A DNA stretch of 32,106 bases from Acetobacteraceae bacterium. Its GTDB lineage: Bacteria > Pseudomonadota > Alphaproteobacteria > Acetobacterales > Acetobacteraceae. Below, piece after piece: positions 23,287-30,777 of the stretch. A program made the translations under genes and the position numbers. Where the stretch lies: NCBI GenBank assembly GCA_003137135.1, contig PLFB01000115.1, positions 25,848 to 57,953 of the forward strand, written 5' to 3'. The notes under the pieces are model-generated. The model was not told the origin of the DNA, did not search any database, and saw only the letters and a program-made list of their open reading frames with translations. Within the stretch, counting starts at the first letter, position 1; every line of letters begins with the position of its first letter.

Positions 23287-23736
23287 TTATGCCCGCGTGA
23301 CCTTGACCGCCACCCGCGCCAGCCGGGTTGATTTGATCCGCCAGGCGCCGTCCACTTTCTCATAGCGCTCATGCTCGTAGCCGAATCCCTCGAGTGCCGT
23401 GTTGATGTTGCCGGGCGGCCAGGTGAGTTTATCCTCCTGCGCCCAGATGCCATGCGCTTCGGTTGCGGAGGTGATGGTGATTTCGGGCAAGAATGCACGG
23501 TCCGTCGAGGTGCCGTTGCCAAGCGCACGCTCCGCGAATTGCCGGATGACCTGGTTCCCGCGGTAAATTCCCTCTTCCGTGTTGATGATGCGGTCGGGGT
23601 TGCGCATGTCCATGACGGCGTCCTCGGTGAAAACCGCCTCGAAGTCATCCCATTGCTTGGTATCGAGAAACCTGTAGTAGCGGGCTTTCAACTGCTTGAT
23701 GTCTTCGATCGCGACCAGACGCTCGAGGTCATTCAT
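23287..23736 (-). CDS. NTF2/SnoaL-like protein
   Basis: The 149-residue alpha+beta-barrel protein has the usual start LVAIEDIKQLKARYYRFLDT, followed by WDDFEAVFTEDAVMDM, and ends with the strand-rich YEHERYEKVDGAWRIKSTRL. Proteins of this fold include ketosteroid isomerase, scytalone dehydratase, limonene epoxide hydrolase and many polar-pocket binding proteins. D34 in the KARYYRFLDT-KQWDDF region and the SnoaL_4-type pattern fit the dehydratase/isomerase group, but the reaction cannot be assigned. ATG 23736 with GGGAGAG upstream is preferred to the open frame from 23763. It is divergent from the racemase gene, with a possible operator between. Confidence 0.82.
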   Translation of the reverse strand: MNDLERLVAIEDIKQLKARYYRFLDTKQWDDFEAVFTEDAVMDMRNPDRIINTEEGIYRGNQVIRQFAERALGNGTSTDRAFLPEITITSATEAHGIWAQEDKLTWPPGNINTALEGFGYEHERYEKVDGAWRIKSTRLARVAVKVTRA

Positions 23737-23796
23737 GGCAATATCTCTCCCTTTCGCTTGCAAAGATTTTCATATCGGCTACAGTTGAGAAAAGTC

Positions 23797-23816
23797 GTAC
23801 GGATGCTCATTATGAG
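23797..23816. promoter_or_regulatory. Possible GTAAGC-type box with overlapping palindrome
   Basis: GTACGGATGCTCAT (23797-23810) fits the dyad loosely. It overlaps a perfect 13-base palindrome, GCTCATTATGAGC (23804-23816). It lies 22 bp upstream of the racemase start and 61 bp from the NTF2-like gene start. Confidence 0.35.
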
Positions 23817-23831
23817 CCTGTGGAGTGAAAC

Positions 23832-25022
23832 ATGCAACCGACAGGGAATGATCACCGCACGGCCGGGCACGCGTCGCATCCCATGGGTCCACTAACAGGC
23901 GTCAGAATCATCGAACTTGCCGGCATCGGTCCGGCGCCGTTCTGCGGCATGCTGCTGGCTGATCTGGGCGCCGACGTGCTGCGGATCGATCGCAAATCCG
24001 GCGGCGCGCGCTCGATCGAGATTGATCCGGCCGCCGATATCATGAACCGGGGCCGGCGTTCGATCGCAATGGATTTGAAACATCCCGCCGCGATCGCGGC
24101 ACTTTTAGAACTCGTCGAAACGGCGGATGTACTGATCGAGGGGTTCAGGCCTGGGGTGACAGAGCGGATGGGCGTGGGGCCGGAGGCGTGCCTGGCGCGC
24201 AACAAGCGGCTGGTTTATGGCCGGATGACGGGGTGGGGGCAGACGGGTCCGCTGGCGCAAAGTGCTGGGCATGATATCAATTATCTGTCGCTGTCGGGCG
24301 CGCTGCACATGATCGGGCGCAGGGGCGAAAAGCCGGTGCCGCCGCTGAATCTGGTGGGGGATATGGGGGGCGGCGGGCTGTATCTGGCGTTTGGCGTGAT
24401 GTGCGCGCTGTTTGAGGCGCAGCGTTCCGGCCAGGGGCAGGTGGTGGATGCCGCGATGGTGGAGGGTGCGGCGTTGCAGATGGCGGCGATTCTCACGATG
24501 CGCGCGATGGGGCATTGGCGTGATGAGCGCGGCGCCAATCTCACCGATAGCGGCGCGCATTTCTATGAGGTTTACGAGACCAGCGATGGCGGGTACATGG
24601 CGGTCGGCGCGATCGAGCCGCAGTTCTATGCGCTGCTGGTGCAAGGCGCCGGTCTGGATGCGGAACGGTTTACGCGGCAGATGGATGCCAGCGGCTGGGA
24701 TGATCTGAAGCGCGAGCTTGGAGATATCTTCAAGACAAAAACCCGCGCTGAATGGGAGCGGATCTTCGATGGCACCGATGCCTGCGTGACGCCCGTGCTT
24801 GCTGCCGGCGAGCTGGCCGCGCACCCGCATAACCGGGCGCGCGGCGTGTACCTGGATGACGGCATTTTGCAGCCGGCGCCGGGACCGAGGTTCAGCCGCA
24901 CCCCAGGTGCCATCCGCCGTCCGCCGCCGTTGCCGGGGCAGCATACCGATGAGGCTTTGGCCGACTGGGGGTTTGACGAGGCGCAGATCGAGCGGTTGCG
25001 CCGTGAAGGGGCGGTGGCCTAG
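23832..25022 (+). CDS. Alpha-methylacyl-CoA racemase (CaiB/BaiF family)
   Basis: This 396-residue protein interconverts R- and S-2-methylacyl-CoA, needed before ACADs that accept one isomer. All three catalytic residues of the racemase group, as known from mycobacterial MCR (H126, D156, E241), are present with identical spacing: H147 in AGHDINYLSLSG, D177 in NLVGDMGGGG and E262 in YMAVGAIEPQFYAL. The N-terminal PLTGVRIIELAGIGPAPFCG and LADLGADVLRID are the CoA-binding start of the family. ATG 23832 has GGAGTG upstream; ATG 23883 is an alternative that removes 17 residues. It implies that the pathway substrate carries a methyl branch next to the thioester, as in isoprenoid or steroid side chains. 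Confidence 0.92.
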   Translation: MQPTGNDHRTAGHASHPMGPLTGVRIIELAGIGPAPFCGMLLADLGADVLRIDRKSGGARSIEIDPAADIMNRGRRSIAMDLKHPAAIAALLELVETADVLIEGFRPGVTERMGVGPEACLARNKRLVYGRMTGWGQTGPLAQSAGHDINYLSLSGALHMIGRRGEKPVPPLNLVGDMGGGGLYLAFGVMCALFEAQRSGQGQVVDAAMVEGAALQMAAILTMRAMGHWRDERGANLTDSGAHFYEVYETSDGGYMAVGAIEPQFYALLVQGAGLDAERFTRQMDASGWDDLKRELGDIFKTKTRAEWERIFDGTDACVTPVLAAGELAAHPHNRARGVYLDDGILQPAPGPRFSRTPGAIRRPPPLPGQHTDEALADWGFDEAQIERLRREGAVA

Positions 25023-25070
25023 CTCAGACGGACGGGGCACCAAGACTTCGCGAGGACGTTCCGCTTTGGC

Positions 25071-25370
25071 CTATGGCGCCTGCCATTTCTCCACGATGAC
25101 GGCGCGGCTCTTCGCGGTGCCCAGACGGTGTTTTAACGCTGCCTGATATTCCGGGGAATAATACCATTCCTTCGCCGCCGCCACGGAGGCAAATTCAAGC
25201 GCCACCACCACATCCACCTCGTCGCCTTCGACGGTCGTCACCTCGCCGCCTGGCCGCGCCAGGAATGTCGGCTTGGCCGCGGCGACGGTTGGCAACCCAA
25301 GCCTGCGGTATTCGTCAATCTCGGCCTGGTCCGCGGGTTTTTCCACAAATACGATGTACAAAGCGCTCAC
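25071..25370 (-). CDS. DUF1330-family small protein
   Basis: The 99-residue ferredoxin-like alpha/beta-barrel protein has the DUF1330 pattern: LYIVFVEKPADQAEIDEYRR, FLARPGGEVTTVEGD, VVVALEFASVAAAKEWYYS and PEYQAALKHRLGTA. Members are small dimeric proteins found beside many catabolic genes; none has a firmly known reaction as far as I recall. The start is a GTG with a near-ideal CAGGAG 6 bases upstream; the frame continues to a TTG at 25388, which lies in the ribosome-site region. It is the last gene of the minus-strand set with the CoA transferase (54 bp gap) and is convergent with the racemase gene. Confidence 0.8.
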   Translation of the reverse strand: MSALYIVFVEKPADQAEIDEYRRLGLPTVAAAKPTFLARPGGEVTTVEGDEVDVVVALEFASVAAAKEWYYSPEYQAALKHRLGTAKSRAVIVEKWQAP

Positions 25371-25424
25371 TTCATTCTCCTGTTGCAATGTCTCGGCCCG
25401 CGCATTCGCCGTCCGCGTACCCTC

Positions 25425-27623
25425 TCAGCCCACGATCCGGCGGGCGAAATAATCCGCGATTTTATCCGCCGAAAAGCCCAGTTCCTGCAGAATGGCCGAC
25501 GTATCGGCGCCCAAGGCCGGCACGGCGTCGTGGCCCGAATGCGCGGCGCGCGAGAGCTGGAACAGCGTGCCCAGCATTTTCACGCCGCCATATTTTTGGT
25601 CCTGCCAGGTGACGACGGTTTTGCGCGCCGCCAGGCCTTCGTCCTGCAGCCAGATATTGCCGTCCTGCAGAACAGGTTCCGCCCAGACGCCGTGGCCGGC
25701 AAAGCGGCTGCAAAGGCTCTCGGTGGTCTCCCGTCGCATTGCAGCACCCAGCTTTTCGGATTCGGCCGCGGCCCAGGCGGCGCGGGGCGGAAAGCCGTCC
25801 AGGTCCAGCGCGCGCAGCAAGGCACCGGCCATCGCCTCCGAAGGTGCGAATACGGCGATCCAGCCATCTTCGGTCTCGTACACCGCCTCGGACGGATGAA
25901 AGCCGGTCTGTTGGTGGTTGAGCATTCGCGCGCCCTTAAAAGCGCCGCCGGCGTCGCGAAACAGTTCGGAGAGCATGAAAAATCCGGAATGCAACAGGCT
26001 GGTGCGCAGGCTGGCGCCCGCACCGGTCCGCCGGCGATGGATCAGCGCCAGCAGCACGGCGGCCGCGCCGCACAGACCGGCCGCGTAATCGATCATCGAG
26101 GAGCGGTTCCAGACCGGGGCGTTGCCCTCGCCGCCGGCTAGGTACTCAAAACCGCAAAAAGCCTGCAGCACCATGTCGTAACCGGGCCGCTGGCCGCTCG
26201 GGCCGGTGGAGCCGTAGCCGGTGGCTTCCAGGACGATGATGCCGGGTTTTTGCGCCTGCAGCGATTCGGGGTCCATGCCCAGACGCGCGGAAACGCCGGG
26301 GCGGTAATTGTTGATCACCGCGTCGGCGCTGGCGAACAAGCGGCGGACAATTTCCGCTCCCTCCGGCGTTTTCATATCGACGGCGATGGACCGCTTGCCG
26401 CGGTTGCAGCCGAAGAAGCAGCGCGGCACGTGGCGCGCGATGTCGCCGGTGAGGGCTTCGACCTTGATGACGTCGGCGCCGAGATCGACGAGCGGGAGAC
26501 TGCTGAAGGGCCCGGCCACCAGCGCGCCGAAATCCAGCACGCGCAGCCCGGCCAGCGGCGCGCTGCCAGCCGCCGGCGCGGCGGGCGGCGGGCCAGCGGT
26601 CCAGCTGGCGGCGAAGGGCGGGCCGGCATAGGTTTCGCCGCCGGGGGCTTCGCGCAGCAGCGCATTGTGCGCGACCTGAGGGTCGCTCCAGCATTCACCG
26701 GGCTGCAGCACGTTTTCCACCGCCACTTCGGCGGCGATGATCGCGGCCACCAGCTCATCGCTGTTGAAATTCGCGACGTGGGCGGCGAGCGTATCGACGT
26801 CGCCAAAATAATGTTTTGGCGGGCCGATGGGATTTGGAAAGCCCGCATCATCGATGGCGACGCTGGGATCGTCGATTTTGAGGATGCGGTACAGCCGCCC
26901 CTTCGAGCCGGCCGAGCCGAGCACGAAATGAATATATTTGCCGTCCTTGCAGCGGAAAATCAGCGGGTGCGGATCGCGCGGCATGACGAAGCGCAGCCGC
27001 CCATCGGGCTTGTCGCCCGCCACCCAGTAGGGCGTGCACCAGTTCAAAACGCCCTCGAACAGACTCACCGAGGCGACCTGGCCGCCGCCGCCCGCGAGCT
27101 TGCCGTAGAACGCGCCGAGCAGAGCCGAAAGCCCGAGCAGCGCCGCGCCATAATTCGCGGCGGCGAAGGCGGCGACGTAGGGTTTGTCCGAATAATGCTC
27201 GAAACAAAAACCCGAGCGCGCCTGCACGAGAATTTCGGCGGCCGGGCGGTCGTGAAACGGCAGGGAGTCGGGGTAGCCGGTGATGTTGAGGATGGTTAAA
27301 TCCGGATGCCGCGCGGCGATGCGCGCGGGATCCAGCCGCCAGGAGAATGCCGGAAAATCCTCGCCGCCCATGACGCATATATCCGCCTGCGCCAGCAGGG
27401 CCGCGACGCGCGGCGCCGATAGCGACGGGATTTTTTCGATGTCCTTCATGCCGTGCCATAGGCGATAGGCGGGATAGACGCCGTAAAAGGGATCCGTTTC
27501 CGCCTCGAGCCGAATGATGCGCGCCCCCGCCTCCGCCAAAACTTTCGTCACCAGCGCCGGCGCCATCCCACAACCCAGATCAAGCACGGTCAGGCCCTTC
27601 AGCACGTCCTCAATACCCGGCAT
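25425..27623 (-). CDS. Tandem-fused CaiB/BaiF CoA transferase
   Basis: At 732 residues it is twice the usual class III CoA-transferase length. The first unit (about 1-335) starts LKGLTVLDLGCGMAPALVTK; the second (about 350-732) starts LAGLRVLDFGALVAGPFSS and holds CNRGKRSIAVDM, RPGVSARLG, RPGYDMVLQAFCGFEYLAG and SSMIDYAAGL. The Asp that would form the acyl anhydride is D512 in the second unit; the aligned position in the first unit is Ala155 (FAAANYG), so that half seems inactive and may be structural. The family works as interlocked dimers, which a fused pair could imitate. GAGGG precedes the ATG. It follows the ACAD at 27663 by 39 bp in one operon. Confidence 0.88.
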   Translation of the reverse strand: MPGIEDVLKGLTVLDLGCGMAPALVTKVLAEAGARIIRLEAETDPFYGVYPAYRLWHGMKDIEKIPSLSAPRVAALLAQADICVMGGEDFPAFSWRLDPARIAARHPDLTILNITGYPDSLPFHDRPAAEILVQARSGFCFEHYSDKPYVAAFAAANYGAALLGLSALLGAFYGKLAGGGGQVASVSLFEGVLNWCTPYWVAGDKPDGRLRFVMPRDPHPLIFRCKDGKYIHFVLGSAGSKGRLYRILKIDDPSVAIDDAGFPNPIGPPKHYFGDVDTLAAHVANFNSDELVAAIIAAEVAVENVLQPGECWSDPQVAHNALLREAPGGETYAGPPFAASWTAGPPPAAPAAGSAPLAGLRVLDFGALVAGPFSSLPLVDLGADVIKVEALTGDIARHVPRCFFGCNRGKRSIAVDMKTPEGAEIVRRLFASADAVINNYRPGVSARLGMDPESLQAQKPGIIVLEATGYGSTGPSGQRPGYDMVLQAFCGFEYLAGGEGNAPVWNRSSMIDYAAGLCGAAAVLLALIHRRRTGAGASLRTSLLHSGFFMLSELFRDAGGAFKGARMLNHQQTGFHPSEAVYETEDGWIAVFAPSEAMAGALLRALDLDGFPPRAAWAAAESEKLGAAMRRETTESLCSRFAGHGVWAEPVLQDGNIWLQDEGLAARKTVVTWQDQKYGGVKMLGTLFQLSRAAHSGHDAVPALGADTSAILQELGFSADKIADYFARRIVG

Positions 27624-27662
27624 CGTATTGCCCTCGTTTCAAGTTTTGGGCCCGGCGAACCC

Positions 27663-28841
27663 TTAGATGCTGCGGGCGATGGTGAGGCGCTGGATTTCCG
27701 ACGTGCCCAGATAGATGCGATGGACGCGCGCGAACGCGTACATTTTCGAGATCGGGTACTCATCGCTGAAGCCGGCGCCGCCATGCAATTGCACGCATTC
27801 ATCCATCACGCGGCCCTCCAGTTCCGAAATCCAGAGTTTCGCCATGGCGCTCTCCACCGGGTCGCATTTGCCGCCGGCATTGCGCAGCAGCAGCCGGTCC
27901 AGGAAGGCGCGGCCGACGGCGATTTCGGTTTTCATCTGCGCCAGCTTGAACTGCGTGTTCTGGAAATCGATGACGGCCTGGCCGAAGGCTTTGCGTTCGC
28001 GCACGAAATCGACGGTGATCTTGAACGCCAGATCGCACGCCGCCATCATCCGCGCGCCGGTTGCCAGGCGGGAGGTGGTGATGGTGCCCAGCGCCGCCGC
28101 CATGCCGCGGCCCTCATCGCCGCCCAGCAAATTCGCGGCCGGGATGCGAACATCCTCGAAAAACACCTCGGAAACGCCGCCGGCGCTTTTCATCATCAGC
28201 TCGATCGGCTTGGAAACCGTGACGCCTTTGGTGCCCTTGATGGGCACGATGAACATGCAGATGCCGCCTTTGTTGTGGGCATCGGGCTCGGTCCGGGCGG
28301 CGACCACCAGCATGGTGATGATCGGCCCGTTGGTCATCCACATTTTCGAACCGTTCAGCACGTAATCGCCACCGTCCCGCTTCGCGGTGGTGCGCAGGCT
28401 GCGCACGTCGCTGCCGGAATGACCCTCCGTCACGCCGACTTCCGCGATCACGTCGCCGGACGCAAATTGCGGCAGCCATTCGCGGCGCTGCGCCTCGTTG
28501 CCGCCGAGCATCATTACATAGGACGTCGTATCCGTGCACAGCCCGCCTTCGAGCGCAGCACCCGCGAGGGAATAGCCATGTTCCTCGTAAAAAATCGCGT
28601 GGTGCAGAAAATCGCCGCCGCCACCGCCATATTCTTCCGGAATGCCGGCACAGAGCAGGCCGGCCTGCCCGGCCTTCTTGAACAATTCGGCCGGGAAGAA
28701 ACCGTCCTTCTGCCACTGCTTGATGTTCGGCTCAACCTCGGACTGAAAGAACCGCCGCGTGGTGGTGCGGTACGCCTCATGATGGTACTGAAAAATCTCC
28801 CGTCCATAGCCCAAAAGCGCGGTGGGTGGTGCAGAGTCCAT
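27663..28841 (-). CDS. Acyl-CoA dehydrogenase family protein
   Basis: The 392-residue ACAD has GIPEEYGGGGGDFLHHAIFY, TEGHSGSDVRSLRTTAK, NGSKMWMTNG, RERKAFGQAV and LHGGAGFSDEYPISKMYAFA. It is a clear paralogue of the 21932 gene product. The region holding the medium-chain catalytic Glu reads IYLGTSEIQ (Leu378 in place of Glu), and the isovaleryl-type position reads TTSR, so neither canonical base is present. It could work as the partner of another subunit, as in the mixed alpha2-beta2 ACADs of steroid degradation, where one subunit lacks the active site. GAGGAAAA precedes the ATG, and a GTAAGC box lies 59 bp upstream. It leads an operon with the fused CoA transferase and probably the DUF1330 gene. 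Confidence 0.9.
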   Translation of the reverse strand: MDSAPPTALLGYGREIFQYHHEAYRTTTRRFFQSEVEPNIKQWQKDGFFPAELFKKAGQAGLLCAGIPEEYGGGGGDFLHHAIFYEEHGYSLAGAALEGGLCTDTTSYVMMLGGNEAQRREWLPQFASGDVIAEVGVTEGHSGSDVRSLRTTAKRDGGDYVLNGSKMWMTNGPIITMLVVAARTEPDAHNKGGICMFIVPIKGTKGVTVSKPIELMMKSAGGVSEVFFEDVRIPAANLLGGDEGRGMAAALGTITTSRLATGARMMAACDLAFKITVDFVRERKAFGQAVIDFQNTQFKLAQMKTEIAVGRAFLDRLLLRNAGGKCDPVESAMAKLWISELEGRVMDECVQLHGGAGFSDEYPISKMYAFARVHRIYLGTSEIQRLTIARSI

Positions 28842-28899
28842 CGTTTTCCTCGCAATTTTTCATTCGCTTGGCTCAGCGCTAGCATATGTCGGCACTCAA

Positions 28900-28913
28900 G
28901 TAAATATGCTTAC
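28900..28913. promoter_or_regulatory. GTAAGC-type operator box
   Basis: GTAAATATGCTTAC is a GTAA-N6-TTAC dyad, one of the best copies. It lies 59 bp upstream of the ACAD gene that starts at 28841. Confidence 0.6.
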
Positions 28914-28950
28914 TATTCGCAAACGAGGCAATCGGGTGAACAAACGGAGG

Positions 28951-29091
28951 CAAGAAAGCCGCTACTTTTTTCGAAAAAAAGTAACCAAAAAACTCTCGTT
29001 TAAACGAGTCACAGCGCCTGCAATGCCTAGGACTCAAGGAATCAAGAGTTTTTTTGGTTCTTTTTTTGCAAAAAAAGAACTTCTTGCTTAC
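28951..29091. repeat. Palindromic terminator repeat
   Basis: The left arm is CTACTTTTTTCGAAAAAAAG, TAACCAAAAAACTCTCG; the right arm is AGAGTTTTTTTGGTTCTTTT and GCAAAAAAAGAACTTCTTGC. The right arm has changed TTAC to TTCT and GTAAC to GAAC together, keeping the hairpin. The core pairs only partly. It ends the acyl-CoA synthetase gene, whose stop codon lies within it. Confidence 0.82.
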
Positions 29092-30604
29092 TTTCATAGC
29101 GCTGTTTCAGCAGCCGCTTATAAATCTTGCCGGTTTCGTGCCGCGGCAGGTCGGTCGCGAAGTCGATCCGCCGCGGGCATTTGTAGTTGGCCAGGCGCGC
29201 GCGGCAGCAGGCGATCAGGGCCGCGGCAAGCTCAGGGCCGGCAGCCGCCGGATCGACCGGGTGGATGACCGCCAGCACCGCCTCGCCGAACTCCTCGTCC
29301 GGCACGCCGATCACCGCTGCATCCCAGACGTCTGGATGCGCCAGCAGAATATCCTCGACCTCCTGCGGATAGATGTTGACGCCGCCGGAGATGATCATGT
29401 GAGACTGCCGGTCAGTGAGGTACAGATACCCCTCGTCATCAAGATGGCCGATATCCCCCAGCGTGGAATAGCCTTCGGGCGAATAGGCCTGCGCGGTTTT
29501 CTCGGGGTCGCCGTGATATTCGAAGCGCGGTCCGCCTTCGAAATACACCAGCCCGTCCTCGCCATTCGGGCATTCTCCGTCCGGCCCGATGATGTGCACG
29601 CGGCCGACCACCGCCTTGCCAACCGAGCCCGGATGGCTCAGCCATTCATGGCTGTCCAGCGCGCACAGCCCGTTGCCTTCGGTGGCGCCGTAATTCTCGA
29701 ACAGAATCGGGCCGAGCCAGTCGATCATCGCCTGCTTCACGTCGCGGCCGCACGGGCCGGTGCCGTGAATCACCTTGCGCAGGCTGGAAAGATCGTAGGC
29801 GGCCCGGACTCGTTCCGGCAATTTCAGCAGCCGCACGAACATCGTCGGGACCAGGCTGACATGCGTGACGCGATACCGCTCGATCAGCGCCAGCGTGGCC
29901 AGCGCGTCGAATGCCTCCATCACCACCAGCGTGCCACCGGCGTGCCCGGTGACCATCGCATACCGCAGCCCGGCCGCGTGGTAGAGCGGCGAGGTGGACA
30001 AAAACACCGTTTGCTCGTCGAAGCCGTACAAATCCGACATGAACGCCATCACCGGCATCATCGACGTAATCTCCCCGTCCGGCAGCGCGGTTTTCACGCC
30101 TTTCGGGCGCCCGGTCGTACCGGAGGAATACATCATGTCCCGGCCCAGCGACTCATCGGGAATCGGCGCCGCCGGCAGCGCCGCCAGCGCGGCCTCGTAA
30201 CCCAAAAACCCGCTCGGCGGCGCGCCGGTGCAAACCAGCCTCTCAAGCCTTGCGAGACGGCCGGCCTCCATCGCCACGCCGGCATGAAGTTCGCTCGTGA
30301 ACAAAATTTTCGCCGCACTGTTCTCTAGAATATAGGCGATTTCCTCGGCCTTCAGCCGCCAAGAAACCGGCACCACATAGAGCCCGGCGCGCTGCGCCCC
30401 CCAAAATACTTCCAGAAATTCAGGGCGGTTTTCCAGCAATACCGCCAGCGCGTCACCCCGGCGCAACCCTTGCTCCCGCAAGAACCGCGCGATTTGGTTC
30501 GCCCGGTCCTCCAGCGCCCCGTATGACAGGCGGATGCCGGAACCGGCCATCACCACCGCCGACATTTCCGGCGCTTTCGCGGCCCACTGCCTTGGATGCG
30601 GCAT
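29042..30604 (-). CDS. Acyl-CoA synthetase (AMP-dependent ligase family)
   Basis: It activates a carboxylic acid to its CoA thioester through an acyl-adenylate. The 520-residue protein has the nucleotide loop MMYSSGTTGRPKGVK, the A5 motif ENYGATEG, the A7/A8 region YSTLGDIGHLDDEGYLYLTD and RQSHMIISGGVNIYPQEVE, and the catalytic Lys in ETGKIYKR near the C-terminus. The complete motif set argues for an active enzyme of the FadD3/FadD17-like group; the acid is unknown. GAGGAGGGAGAA precedes the ATG. The last residues (about EVLFLQKKNQKNS) and the stop are encoded by the palindromic repeat. It is divergent from the ACAD at 30778, with a dyad midway between them. Confidence 0.93.
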   Translation of the reverse strand: MPHPRQWAAKAPEMSAVVMAGSGIRLSYGALEDRANQIARFLREQGLRRGDALAVLLENRPEFLEVFWGAQRAGLYVVPVSWRLKAEEIAYILENSAAKILFTSELHAGVAMEAGRLARLERLVCTGAPPSGFLGYEAALAALPAAPIPDESLGRDMMYSSGTTGRPKGVKTALPDGEITSMMPVMAFMSDLYGFDEQTVFLSTSPLYHAAGLRYAMVTGHAGGTLVVMEAFDALATLALIERYRVTHVSLVPTMFVRLLKLPERVRAAYDLSSLRKVIHGTGPCGRDVKQAMIDWLGPILFENYGATEGNGLCALDSHEWLSHPGSVGKAVVGRVHIIGPDGECPNGEDGLVYFEGGPRFEYHGDPEKTAQAYSPEGYSTLGDIGHLDDEGYLYLTDRQSHMIISGGVNIYPQEVEDILLAHPDVWDAAVIGVPDEEFGEAVLAVIHPVDPAAAGPELAAALIACCRARLANYKCPRRIDFATDLPRHETGKIYKRLLKQRYESKQEVLFLQKKNQKNS

Positions 30605-30683
30605 CGTTGTTCTCCCTCCTCACACCCGGCCGGTGCCACGCCAGCCGATGCTTGCCAACGGCCGCATGGCCGATTAGTCTATC

Positions 30684-30697
30684 GTAATTATACGTAC
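30684..30697. promoter_or_regulatory. Possible GTAAGC-type operator box
   Basis: GTAATTATACGTAC keeps the GTAA left end and TAC right end of the dyad but not the GCATGC centre. It lies 80 bp from both the synthetase start and the ACAD start, in the middle of the divergent promoter region. Confidence 0.4.
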
Positions 30698-30777
30698 CAT
30701 AAGCTTCCATAATGCTTTGCGCCAGGGCCTGATGCCGGCGGCCGCCAGAATCATCAAAAACACAGGAGCGTCACAGG

